23,634 nucleotides of DNA from assembly GCA_027451915.1 (NCBI GenBank), contig DAIDHU010000478.1, positions 1 through 23,634 of the forward strand, given 5' to 3'. This document shows positions 1-9,566 of this stretch, piece after piece; position 1 is the stretch's first letter; each line of letters opens with the position of its first letter. The notes under the pieces are model-generated. The model was not told the DNA's origin. It saw nothing but the letters and a program-made list of their open reading frames with translations, and did not search any database. The DNA is from Thiomonas sp. (lineage in GTDB: Bacteria; Pseudomonadota; Gammaproteobacteria; Burkholderiales; Burkholderiaceae_C). A program made the translations under genes and the position numbers.

Positions 1-1053
1 AGCCTGGGGCGACGCCATGTGGAAATCGGCCTGGTTCCGCTGGGGGCGCTGGGCATGAGCGTGTTCGCGCTCGACCTGTACTTCGCCTCGCGCTCCCTGC
101 CGCTGCCGTCCGGGCCGGGCCTTCGCGAGTTCCTGGCGGGCGCCGCGAACTGGCGCGTGATGGCCGATCTGGCGCTGCTGAGTCTGAGCGCCGGGCTGTA
201 CAGCGTGCCCATGTACGCGCTGGTGCAATTGCGCGCGCAGCCCTCGCACCGCGCGCGCATCATCGCGGCCAACAACATTCTCAACGCCTTGTTCATGGTG
301 GCCAGCGCGGGGTTCGCGTCCTGTCTGCTCAAGCTCGGCGCTTCGGTCCCGCTGGTGTTCCTGTGCACCGCCGTGGTCAACGCGGCCGTCGCGGCCTATA
401 TCTTCCTGCTGGTGCCCGAGTACCTGCTGCGTTTCTTCGCATGGGTGCTCACCCATCTGGTCTATCGCTTCCGGGTGCGGGGCTCGGAGGCGATCCCGGT
501 TTCGGGCCCGGCGCTGCTGGTGTGCAACCACGTGAGCTTCGTCGACGCCGTGCTGCTCATGGCCGCCAGTCCGCGTCCGATTCGCTTCCTGATGGACCAC
601 GAAATTTTTCGCATCCCCCTGCTCGGCTGGCTGTTCCGGCTGGCGCGCGCCATTCCGGTGGCCCCGCGCGGGCTTCAGCCCCAGGTCTACGAGGCCGCCC
701 TCGAGCAGGCGCTGCACACCCTGCGCGACGGGGACCTGCTGGCGATCTTTCCGGAAGGCGGCATCACCCGCGACGGCCGGCTGCAGGAGTTCAGGCCCGG
801 GGTGCTGCGCATCCTGGAGCGCGCGCAGGCCGAAGGCCTGGCCGTGCCGGTGGTTCCCATGGCCCTGACCGACATGTGGGGCTCCTTTTTCAGCCGCATC
901 GAGGTACGCCAGGGGCGCAACGTCGCGATGGTGCGGCCCTGGCGCCGCGGCTGGCTCAATCGCGTGGGCCTGCATGTGGGCGAGCCGCTGCACGGCGGCA
1001 AGCTCAGCTGCGAATCCCTGCGCGACGCCGTGCAGCGCCTCGCGCAGGCCTGA
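1..1053 (+). CDS. MFS transporter-PlsC acyltransferase fusion, 3' part
   Basis: This gene is cut by the left window edge; the frame is open from base 1, so the GTG at 19 is probably not its start. The first ~150 residues are hydrophobic helices resembling the last membrane segments of an MFS carrier of the lysophospholipid transporter (LplT) kind. The remaining ~190 residues are a PlsC/LPLAT acyltransferase domain. It has the NHxxxxD box (NHVSFVD, His codon 529-531), the FPEGG box (near 750-765) and the VPVVPMAL segment. The family acylates lysophospholipids or glycerol phosphates at the inner membrane, and fusion to the flippase domain would couple uptake to re-acylation. The protein ends just after the acyltransferase, so the AMP-binding (acyl-ACP synthetase) domain found in longer relatives is absent here. 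The stop lies 7 bases from the stop of the convergent EIIC-EAL gene. Substrate is inferred. Confidence 0.85.
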   Translation, partial: SLGRRHVEIGLVPLGALGMSVFALDLYFASRSLPLPSGPGLREFLAGAANWRVMADLALLSLSAGLYSVPMYALVQLRAQPSHRARIIAANNILNALFMVASAGFASCLLKLGASVPLVFLCTAVVNAAVAAYIFLLVPEYLLRFFAWVLTHLVYRFRVRGSEAIPVSGPALLVCNHVSFVDAVLLMAASPRPIRFLMDHEIFRIPLLGWLFRLARAIPVAPRGLQPQVYEAALEQALHTLRDGDLLAIFPEGGITRDGRLQEFRPGVLRILERAQAEGLAVPVVPMALTDMWGSFFSRIEVRQGRNVAMVRPWRRGWLNRVGLHVGEPLHGGKLSCESLRDAVQRLAQA

Positions 1054-1060
1054 GCCCGAT

Positions 1061-3253
1061 TCAGCGCAGCAATTCGACCGCCATGTCCTGCTGGCTGGGC
1101 GCGCCGGAACTTCGCATGCGGTCGACGCTGGCGGCGAAGTACTCCAGGCAGCGCGCCTCGTCGAGCGGGGCGCTGTGGTACCAGCCCTGGAACACGTCGC
1201 ATCCCATGGCCTCGAGCGCCCGACGCTGCTGCACGGTCTCGACGAATTCGGCCACCACCTGGACGTTGCGCGTGCGTCCCAGCATCACGATGGTGCGGAT
1301 GATGTCCGCATTGGTCGGATTGTCCAGCAGGTCGCGTGTGAGCGAGCCGTCGATCTTGATGGCGTGCACGTCGAAGCGTCGCAGGTACAGCAGCGAGGAA
1401 GACCCCATGCCGAAGTCGTCGATGGCCAGGCGGACTCCCGTGCCTTCGAGTTCGCCCAGCACATGGTCCACCACCTGGCCGTCGGGCAGCGCGACGGTTT
1501 CCGTGATCTCCAGCTCGATTTCCTCGGGGGCCAGGCCATGGCGCTCCAGGCAACGCCGCACATGCTGGGCCAGCAGGGGGTCGGTCAGCTGCAGCGGCGA
1601 CAGGTTCACCGCCATGGTGAGGGCGCGATGGCCGGCCAGGTTCCAGCGCGCCTTCGCGGCGCAGGCCTGCTCCAGCACCCAGCTGCCCAGGCGCAGCATG
1701 TCGCCGCTCTGCTCGGCCAGGCGCACGATCAGCGCGGCCGGCACCGGGCCGTGGCGAGGGTGGTCCCAGCGCAGCAGGGCCTCGGCGCCCACCGCCCATC
1801 CCGCGCGGTCGTGCATGGGCTGGAAAGCCAGCCACAGCTGGTTGCGCGCAAGTGCCGGCCGCAGTTCGTCGAGCAGTCCGCGGGCGACCAGGCGAGACTG
1901 GCCGTGCCAGGCCGACGCCGGCGTGTCGCTGGCGCTGGCCAGGATCTCCCGCTTGGCCGACTCGAAGGCCTGCGTGCGCGACTGGCGAAGACGCGCGTCC
2001 GCGCGGCGCACGAAAGGCAGGTAGCAGGCCGCGCCCAGCCCGATCTCCACCAGCTGCAGCGCAACCCCGCGCCAGGAGCCCGTGAGCAGCCAGCCCGACA
2101 GCAAGGCCGGTGTGGTCCAGGCCAGGCCCGCATCCTGCATGTGCACCCATCCCCCCTGCGTGGCGCCGACCACCAGCAGGGTGAGCAGCACGGGAACGCC
2201 CAGGAAGGGCAGCAGGTACAGGGGGTTGAGCACCAGGGGCAGGCCGTACAGCAGGATGTCGTTGATGTTGAACAGCGACGGCAGCAGCGCGAGCTTGGCG
2301 ATGCCGCGCTGGGCGCGGTCTCGCGAGCCGAGGGCGATGGCCAGCAGCAGGCCCAGCGTTGCGCCCGATCCGCCGAGCATCACGAAGGCGTTGAACATCG
2401 GCCTCCAGGCCAGCGAGGCGGCGTAGGCGGCGCCGTCCGGCGCGAACAGATCCGGCGACACGTAGGCGTCCATGGCCATGGTTCCATGCAGGCCGACGAA
2501 CCACAGCAACTGATTGATCAGCGCCGCGGCCACGCTGAGCACCCAGGCTCCGGCCTGGCGTGCCTGCGCCCAGGCCACCAGCGGCTCCAGGGGATGCACC
2601 CCCAGCGAGGGCAGGCGGGTCCAGGCCAGGCCCGCGAGGACCATCAGCAGCCCGATGGCCACCATGGCCGGGCTCAGGCGCAGTGCGTGATACAGCGAGG
2701 CGTCCGTGTCGTAGGGCAGGCGGATCAGGTCCATCAGGCCCGAACGCTCGGCCAGACGCAGCAGCTCCACCGTGGCCACCCCGACCACGAGCCCGAGGAA
2801 CATGCTGCCGAAGCCGAAGTCCACGACTCCGCCATGCAGCACCGCCGACACCACGACGAAATTCACGATCGCGCAGATGGCCACCATCAAGGGGGGCTGG
2901 CGCCCGGCCAGGCCGCCAGGCGCGGGCAGGCGGTGCGCGAGCTGCACCGCGGTCACCGCGCACAGGGCGATGCCGAAAATGCCCAGGAAGGCCATGTCGG
3001 CACGATCCAGGCGCGTGTGCCAGTCGGGCCCGAAGGCCTGGCGCATCGCCAGCTGGTACGCGGCGAGCGGAAAGGAGCCTGCCAGCACGGCCAGCACGCG
3101 CAGGAAGGTCAGCGGCAGCAGCGCGACGAATCCGTCGCGTATGGACATCAGCCAGGCATGTGCGCGCTGCAGGGCCATGGGTCGCGTGGGTCGGGAAGGA
3201 AGTTCGGATGGGGTAAACCCGAGTCGCTGGGCGGCTTCCAGTGATATTCGCAT
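1061..3253 (-). CDS. PTS EIIC-like membrane domain fused to EAL c-di-GMP phosphodiesterase
   Basis: The protein has about 730 residues. The N-terminal ~420 form a multi-spanning domain like the sugar-translocating EIIC subunit of the cellobiose/lactose PTS family; the LHG motif and FNIN...YGLPLVLNP stretch are visible. No EIIA or EIIB domain is present. The C-terminal ~250 residues are an EAL domain with EALLRW (491-496), VNLSP, ELEITE, IDDFG, IKID, VAEFVE and QGW. All the usual metal and catalytic positions are therefore kept, predicting active c-di-GMP hydrolysis. In the EIIC signature the usual NINE glutamate is Asp (residue 332). A membrane sensor whose sugar site controls the phosphodiesterase is an inference; EIIC-EAL fusions exist in other proteobacteria. 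The ATG at 3253 was chosen because it gives a short hydrophilic N-terminus before the first helix. No strong ribosome site decides it, and the frame is open upstream to 3427. It is divergent from the large GGDEF-EAL gene. Confidence 0.85.
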   Translation of the reverse strand: MRISLEAAQRLGFTPSELPSRPTRPMALQRAHAWLMSIRDGFVALLPLTFLRVLAVLAGSFPLAAYQLAMRQAFGPDWHTRLDRADMAFLGIFGIALCAVTAVQLAHRLPAPGGLAGRQPPLMVAICAIVNFVVVSAVLHGGVVDFGFGSMFLGLVVGVATVELLRLAERSGLMDLIRLPYDTDASLYHALRLSPAMVAIGLLMVLAGLAWTRLPSLGVHPLEPLVAWAQARQAGAWVLSVAAALINQLLWFVGLHGTMAMDAYVSPDLFAPDGAAYAASLAWRPMFNAFVMLGGSGATLGLLLAIALGSRDRAQRGIAKLALLPSLFNINDILLYGLPLVLNPLYLLPFLGVPVLLTLLVVGATQGGWVHMQDAGLAWTTPALLSGWLLTGSWRGVALQLVEIGLGAACYLPFVRRADARLRQSRTQAFESAKREILASASDTPASAWHGQSRLVARGLLDELRPALARNQLWLAFQPMHDRAGWAVGAEALLRWDHPRHGPVPAALIVRLAEQSGDMLRLGSWVLEQACAAKARWNLAGHRALTMAVNLSPLQLTDPLLAQHVRRCLERHGLAPEEIELEITETVALPDGQVVDHVLGELEGTGVRLAIDDFGMGSSSLLYLRRFDVHAIKIDGSLTRDLLDNPTNADIIRTIVMLGRTRNVQVVAEFVETVQQRRALEAMGCDVFQGWYHSAPLDEARCLEYFAASVDRMRSSGAPSQQDMAVELLR

Positions 3254-3476
3254 TGTGGATGAGTCGGCGCGATGCCGGAAGTGGCGTGACCATTGCATGC
3301 CGGGCCGTCGCGGTCGACTGCAAATGGCATGAATCAGGTGAAATCCTCGCGAAGCCGTGCGATGATTTGGCGCAAAGTGGAACAACCTTGCGGAAAGGTC
3401 GCGGCGCCTCGGCTTCCCCGGCTGCACTGGCGGGCTTCGCGCCCCGGGCCTGTTGTCGATGACGCGGGAGATGTCG
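3254..3476. promoter_or_regulatory. Divergent intergenic region of two c-di-GMP genes
   Basis: These 223 bases separate the starts of the EIIC-EAL gene (minus) and the GAF-GGDEF-EAL gene (plus), so promoters for both must lie here unless the EIIC-EAL start is further upstream. The segment 3340-3395 is somewhat less GC-rich than its surroundings. I could not identify convincing -35/-10 pairs or a consensus sigma-54 site. Confidence 0.4.
3466..3470 (+). promoter_or_regulatory. Ribosome binding site deciding the ATG at 3477
   Basis: GGGAG lies 6 bases before the ATG at 3477. In-frame alternatives (TTG 3453, ATG 3459, ATG 3471) have no comparable upstream site, so 3477 is the preferred start. 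Confidence 0.6.
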
Positions 3477-6400
3477 ATGGATTCGCAGCAGCGCGCGCAT
3501 CATCCCCCTTCCTGGATGCCCGCCCCGGTGCCCGAGCGCGAAAGCGAGCGATTGCAGGCGCTGGCCAACCTTGGCGTGCTGGACACTCCGCCAGAGCCTG
3601 TGTTCGACCAACTCGCGGCATGTGCCGCCCGTGTGCTCGACGTTCCGGTGGCCGCGGTCTCGCTGATCGACGCCAGGCGCCAGTGGTTCAAGGCCCTGGT
3701 GGGCCTGGATCCGGCGGAGGCCCCGCGGGAGACCCCGCGCGAGGAGTCGCTGTGCGCCCACACCATCGCCGGCGAAGGCTGGCTGGAGGTTCCCGACGCC
3801 AGCGCCGACCCTCGCTTCGCCGACAATCCCCTGGTGCTGGGTTCCCCGGGCCTGCGTTTTTACGCGGGGGCCGCGCTGCGCAGCAGCGAGGGCCTCCAGG
3901 TGGGCACCCTGTGCGTGCTGGATTTCCGGCCTCGCCGGCTCTCGCCGGCGCAGCGCCAGAACCTGCAGGCGCTTGCCGAGCAGGCCAGCCATGCCTTGCA
4001 GGCGCGGCAGACGGCGTTGCGCCTGGAGCTCACGCGGCGCCAATTGCAGCGCGCCGTCGATTTCAACGCCATGCTCGCGCAGGCTTCCGAGGCCATCGCC
4101 GTGGCGCGCGAACCGGCCGGGCTGCTGCAGGCGGTCTGCGACATCGCGGTGCGCCGCGGCGGCCTGGCGCTGGCCTACGTGGCGCGTCCCGGCGCCGAGG
4201 CCGGCGGCGACTTGCTGGCCTGCGCCGGGGATGGCGCGCTTGTTCGCGGGACGCAAGCCCGTGCCACGGTTCCCATCCTGCGCGCGGGCCAGGCCTGGGG
4301 GTTGCTGGGCGCGCTGCATGCCGAGGCCGAACCCCGCGACCCGGAGATGCAGGGCCTGATGAGCGAGCTGGCGGCCAACATCGCGCGCGGACTCGACCGC
4401 CTGGAGGCGCAGCGGCGCGAGCGCGAGCTTGCCGGCATCCAGCGCACCCTTCTGGACAACACCCTGGCCGGCATCGTCATGGTGCGCGATCGCGTGGTGC
4501 TCACGGCCAACCAGCGCTTCGCGCAGCTCCTGGGCTACGACGGACCCGCCAGTGTCGAGGGTCAGCCGGGACGCCGATTCTTCGCCGATGACGCGGAATA
4601 CGAGCGCATCGGACGGCTGTACGCGCAAGCCGGCACGCGGGGGCCCGTCTCGGTCATGGACGTGCGCCTGCTGCGCAGCGACGGCCAGGAGGTGCTGTGC
4701 GACGGCTCGCTCGGACTGCCCCCCGAAGGTGACGGCACGATGTTCGTGTGGACCCTGCAGGACGTGACCGAACGCGTGCGCCTGCAGCGGCGCCTGCGCT
4801 ACGAGGCCTTGCACGATCCACTGAGTGCGCTTCCCAATCGCCGCGCCCTCGAGCAACACCTGCCGGGTGCCCTGGAGCGCACGCGCAGGCGCGAGGCGGT
4901 GCTGGCCGTGGGCATCCTCGATCTGGACGATTTCAAGCCGGTCAACGACCTCTACGGCCACGAGGCCGGGGACCTGCTGCTGCGCGAGTTCGCGGCGCGC
5001 ATGCGCGGACTGTTGCGGGAATCGGACTTCCTGGCGCGCCTGGGCGGGGACGAGTTCGTGGTGGTGGTCGAGGACCTGAGCGAGGTGGCGCTGTTGCGCG
5101 AGCTCGATGTCGTCATGCGCCGACTGCACACCGCCGTGGAGCGCGGCTTCACCCTGGCCTCGGGGGCGCAGGCCTCGGTGGGCATGACCATGGGCCTGGC
5201 CGTGTTCCCGGCCGACGGGCCCGACGCCGATTCCCTGCTTCGCAAGGCGGATGCGGCGCTGTACCAGGCCAAGGCGCGCAAGGCCGATCGCGAGCGCTGG
5301 TGGCAGCTGGGCGCGCGCTCCGCCGGCGACGAGTCGCAGGATGTTCGCCCCGACCCCTATGGGCCTCGGGCATGCGCATTGCTCGGCGAGCTCGCGGGGC
5401 AGCTGACAACGGCCATCGACGTCTTCCTGGGCGACTTCTACGCCCAGGTGGCCCATGACGACGACGCCGCCCCGATGGTGGATCTGTTGTCCGACCAGGA
5501 GCTCGATGCCATACGCGAAGTGCACGCCAGGCATCTGCGTCAGCTGCTCGATCCCGCGCGCACGCGCGGGGAACTTGCGCAGCGCTCGGAGCGCGTGGGG
5601 GTCAAGCAGGCGCTGATGGGCATCGAGCCCAGCCTGCTGGTGCGCCCGATGGCCGCCTTTCGGCAGCAGGTGATCGAAGGGCTGGGCGCCTCGCGCATTC
5701 CCGCGGCCACGCGGCGCGAGATCCTGCGGGTCATCGAGGACCGACTGCAGGAGGATCTTCAGCACGAATTGCGCGGCATGTCCGCCACGGTGCGCGCCTA
5801 CCAGAACGTGCTGATCGGCCATACGGTGCCTGCCGGTGCGCTGTGGCGCGACGCGCTGCGCGACCTGATCGGGCCCATCGGCGCCTTGCCGGGCATTCTC
5901 GCCTGCGAGGTGTTGCGTCCGAACGCCAGCAATGAGTTCGCCGTGGAGGCCGCGAGCGGCCCTTGCGCGGACGAGATCTCCGGCATCCTGGGCGATGCGC
6001 GCTACACGCCGCGGCTGGATCCCGGCGAGCTGACCGGACGCGGGCCCATCGCGCTGGCCTGGCGCGGCGCCACCATCCAGCGCATCGCCTCCTATGCGCG
6101 CGACCAGCGTGTCCTGCAGTGGCGCGAGCCCATGCTGGCGCTGGGAGTGAGCAGCGCGGTCACGCTCGCCGTGCTGGATGCGCAGGGCAAGCCGAGTTTC
6201 GTGCTGGGCATCTACGGAGCCTATCCCCACCAGTTCGAATCCGCCTGGATGCAGCAGACCGTGAAGGCCCTGCAACAGCATGCCGGGCGGGTGTGGCAGG
6301 CCAGCCGCGTGCCCCTGCCAGGCGGGATCATTCCGCAGGACGCCGCCAACGCCTGCCGCGAGAGCCTGTTCAGCAACGGCCTGCGCATGTACGTGCAGCC

Positions 6401-7361
6401 CGTGGTCAACCTGCTTGACGGGCGTTGCGAGAGGGTCGAGGCGCTGGCGCGCCTGATGATGCCCGACGGGCGCGTGCTGGCGCCGGGCGCCTTCCTGCCG
6501 ATTCTCGGCGACGCCGAGCTCGACCACCTGTTCCGCAGCGGCCTCGATCAAGTCTGCTCCCTGCTGCGCACCTGGGATGCCGAGGGCCTGCACATGGGGG
6601 CCGCGCTGAACCTGGCGCCGTCCACGCTGCTGGACCCGCAATGTCCCCAATGGGTGCGCGAGACCCTGCAGCGGCATGGTGTCGAGGCCTCGCGCATCAG
6701 CCTGGAGCTGCTGGAGTCGCAGGCGCTCGACAGTGCAGCGCAGACCCGCGCCATCGATGCGCTGCGCGGCATCGGCGTCGGCCTGTCGATGGACGATCTG
6801 GGCGCCGGCTACAACAGCCTGCAGCGCCTTTCGGTGCTGCCCTTCGACACCATCAAGATCGACCAGGAGCTGATCGCCAGCCTTCGGCGCCTGCCGCTGC
6901 AGACCTTCGGCGTGATCCGCTCCATCGTGCAGCTGGCCAACGACCTGCGGCGCACGGTGATCGTCGAGGGGGTCGAGGACCAGGGCATCCAGGAAGTGGT
7001 GCGCATCCTGGGAGCGCGCTGGGCGCAGGGCTATGCCTTCACCCGGCCGATGCCGGCCGGCGCCTTCGCGCAGTGGCGGGCCGGCTTCTCCCTGCCCAGG
7101 CGGGGGCAGGCGGTGTCGACCTTCCTGGGCGCGCTGGCCCACCATTGGTTGCTGGCGCCCGGGCGCATGCACCCGGCGCGCCATGCGGCACGAACGGCCC
7201 TGCTCGAGTTCCTGCGCCAGTCGGGTGAGCAAGGCAGCGAGATCTATCGCTACTACGAGCAGGCTTCGCCGGGTCCCGCCTCCGCGCGCCATGCGCTGCA
7301 TGAGGGCCATGGCGAATGGCTGCTGGCGCGTCTGGAGGCAGGGCCCGAGCGGGTGGGTTGA
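3477..7361 (+). CDS. Multidomain GAF-PAS-GGDEF-globin-like-GAF-EAL c-di-GMP sensor enzyme
   Basis: A 1294-residue soluble protein with no membrane segment. Domain order by residue: GAF about 15-175; a weaker GAF-like domain about 185-315; PAS about 330-440; GGDEF about 440-610; a helical globin-sensor-like domain about 630-775; a further GAF-like domain about 785-940; EAL about 955-1205; and a tail from 1217 shared with the paralogue at 22101-23634. The cyclase part has DPLSALPNRR, LDDFK, an intact GGDEF (523-527) and the RxxD inhibitory site (RESD) five residues before it. The EAL part has EAL (988-990), LNLAP, ELLE, MDDLG, IKID, VEGVE and QGY, so both activities look intact. In the globin-like part, the position aligned with the proximal heme His appears to be Gln711. 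The enzyme would make or degrade c-di-GMP in response to several signals; the ligands are unknown. Confidence 0.9.
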   Translation: MDSQQRAHHPPSWMPAPVPERESERLQALANLGVLDTPPEPVFDQLAACAARVLDVPVAAVSLIDARRQWFKALVGLDPAEAPRETPREESLCAHTIAGEGWLEVPDASADPRFADNPLVLGSPGLRFYAGAALRSSEGLQVGTLCVLDFRPRRLSPAQRQNLQALAEQASHALQARQTALRLELTRRQLQRAVDFNAMLAQASEAIAVAREPAGLLQAVCDIAVRRGGLALAYVARPGAEAGGDLLACAGDGALVRGTQARATVPILRAGQAWGLLGALHAEAEPRDPEMQGLMSELAANIARGLDRLEAQRRERELAGIQRTLLDNTLAGIVMVRDRVVLTANQRFAQLLGYDGPASVEGQPGRRFFADDAEYERIGRLYAQAGTRGPVSVMDVRLLRSDGQEVLCDGSLGLPPEGDGTMFVWTLQDVTERVRLQRRLRYEALHDPLSALPNRRALEQHLPGALERTRRREAVLAVGILDLDDFKPVNDLYGHEAGDLLLREFAARMRGLLRESDFLARLGGDEFVVVVEDLSEVALLRELDVVMRRLHTAVERGFTLASGAQASVGMTMGLAVFPADGPDADSLLRKADAALYQAKARKADRERWWQLGARSAGDESQDVRPDPYGPRACALLGELAGQLTTAIDVFLGDFYAQVAHDDDAAPMVDLLSDQELDAIREVHARHLRQLLDPARTRGELAQRSERVGVKQALMGIEPSLLVRPMAAFRQQVIEGLGASRIPAATRREILRVIEDRLQEDLQHELRGMSATVRAYQNVLIGHTVPAGALWRDALRDLIGPIGALPGILACEVLRPNASNEFAVEAASGPCADEISGILGDARYTPRLDPGELTGRGPIALAWRGATIQRIASYARDQRVLQWREPMLALGVSSAVTLAVLDAQGKPSFVLGIYGAYPHQFESAWMQQTVKALQQHAGRVWQASRVPLPGGIIPQDAANACRESLFSNGLRMYVQPVVNLLDGRCERVEALARLMMPDGRVLAPGAFLPILGDAELDHLFRSGLDQVCSLLRTWDAEGLHMGAALNLAPSTLLDPQCPQWVRETLQRHGVEASRISLELLESQALDSAAQTRAIDALRGIGVGLSMDDLGAGYNSLQRLSVLPFDTIKIDQELIASLRRLPLQTFGVIRSIVQLANDLRRTVIVEGVEDQGIQEVVRILGARWAQGYAFTRPMPAGAFAQWRAGFSLPRRGQAVSTFLGALAHHWLLAPGRMHPARHAARTALLEFLRQSGEQGSEIYRYYEQASPGPASARHALHEGHGEWLLARLEAGPERVG

Positions 7362-7472
7362 GCGAGCGCCGCGACCGGCCCGCGTGCTTCGCCCCAGCAG
7401 CGTCCCGGTTACGAGCCTAGGATGGCAACGAAGCCGGCCACGGGTTTTCGCGGTGCCGGCGCCCCTCGAACC

Positions 7473-7478
7473 AAGGAG
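7473..7478 (+). promoter_or_regulatory. Ribosome binding site of the aldo/keto reductase
   Basis: AAGGAG lies 6 bases before ATG 7485. It selects this start over the in-frame ATG at 7422, which has no such site. Confidence 0.7.
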
Positions 7479-7484
7479 CCAAGG

Positions 7485-8345
<861 letters not shown>

Positions 8346-8363
8346 AGCCCGGCCGCGCCGCGG

Positions 8364-9365
8364 TCACTGCGCGGGGCGCCGGGGGGCGGTGTCTTCGGGC
8401 GGCAGATCCATGGCGCGGCGGAACAGCTCCAGGTCGACATTGCCGCCGCTCAGCCACAGGCCCACCCGTCGGCCGCGCAGGCGCTCGCCCTGGCTCAGCG
8501 CCGCGGCCAGTGCGGCGGCGCCCGCTCCCTCGGCGAGGTTGTGGGTGGCCGTGTAGTACAGGCGCATCGCGCGCAGCACCTGTTGGTCGTCCACGCGCAC
8601 CATGTCGTCCACCTGGCTCCAGATGATGTCCAGCGCCTGAGCATCCGGCACGCGGCAGGCCATGCCATCGGCTACTTCGGTCAGGGCCGGGGCCTGCACC
8701 GGCCGGTGCTGCTCGAAGGACAGCGCGTAGGCCTCTGCTTGGGTGGACACCACGCCGATGATGCGCGGCCCCGCGCCCAGCGCGGCGCGCGCGGTCGCGG
8801 CCGCGCAGATGCCCGAGCCCAGCCCGATGGGCACGAACAGCAGGTCCAGGTCCGGCACGGACTCGAGGAACTCCACCCATGCGCTGGCCACGCCCAGCAC
8901 CAGATCGGGATGGAAGGAGGGGATGGCATGCAGGCCGCGTTCGGCGCCCACTCGCTGGGCCTGTTCACGCGCCGCCTGGAAATCCTCTCCGTGCTCGAGC
9001 AACTCCACGCCCAGCGCGCGCATGGCGGCATTCTTCTCGCGGCTGTTGCCCCGGGGCACGACGATGGTGGCGGCGAGCCCATGGCGCCGCGCCGCGAAGC
9101 CGATGCTCTGGCCGTGGTTGCCGCGGGTGGCCGAGATCACGCCCCTGCAATCCGGCTCGCGACGGCGCAGTCCCTCGAAGTACACCAGGCCGCCTCGCAC
9201 CTTGAAGGCGCCGGTGGGAGTGTGGTTTTCATGCTTGACCCACACCTGGGTGCCCAGGGCCTCGCACAGCAGGGGCCATGCGTATTGCGGGGTCGGCGGC
9301 ATCGCGCGGTAGACCAGGTCGGCCGCTTCGCGGATGCGGGGCAGCCGGGAGATTTCTGCGAACAT
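8364..9365 (-). CDS. PLP-dependent threonine/serine dehydratase-like enzyme
   Basis: A 333-residue fold-type II PLP enzyme. The PLP-binding lysine is Lys55 in TGAFKVRGG, SATRGNHGQS is the substrate-carboxylate loop, and the glycine-rich phosphate loop is PIGLGSG. There is no C-terminal ACT regulatory domain, so it resembles the short catabolic dehydratases (threonine/serine dehydratase, EutB-like hydroxyectoine-utilisation dehydratase) rather than biosynthetic IlvA. The reaction is probably amino-acid deamination to a 2-oxo acid plus ammonia. The start at 9365 is supported by GGAG 7 bases upstream (minus strand); the frame is open further upstream, but those residues are low-complexity and unlike the family. 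It lies downstream of the AraC/DJ-1 regulator on the same strand with about 200 bases between, so it may have its own promoter there. Confidence 0.85.
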   Translation of the reverse strand: MFAEISRLPRIREAADLVYRAMPPTPQYAWPLLCEALGTQVWVKHENHTPTGAFKVRGGLVYFEGLRRREPDCRGVISATRGNHGQSIGFAARRHGLAATIVVPRGNSREKNAAMRALGVELLEHGEDFQAAREQAQRVGAERGLHAIPSFHPDLVLGVASAWVEFLESVPDLDLLFVPIGLGSGICAAATARAALGAGPRIIGVVSTQAEAYALSFEQHRPVQAPALTEVADGMACRVPDAQALDIIWSQVDDMVRVDDQQVLRAMRLYYTATHNLAEGAGAAALAAALSQGERLRGRRVGLWLSGGNVDLELFRRAMDLPPEDTAPRRPAQ

Positions 9366-9566
9366 CGAGGGACTCCGGTACGTGTCGCGCCCAGCGCGGT
9401 GCCGCGGGCCGGTGCGCTTGCCTGCGGGACAGTCTAGTGTCCCGCACCGGCCTGGGGGCGCGGGCCGGTCGTGGCGCAGGCTTGATGCAGCGCGGTTCAC
9501 CCGTTCGCGTGCCGTCGCCTGGAACCGTCGGCCGAGTTGCGCTGGATCGACGAGCCGCGGTGACTG

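Noticed and set aside
3378..3393. A sigma-54-like TGG...TTGC sequence before the large sensor gene
   Set aside because: The GG-to-GC spacing is 9 bases instead of the required 10 and the flanking bases do not match the consensus.
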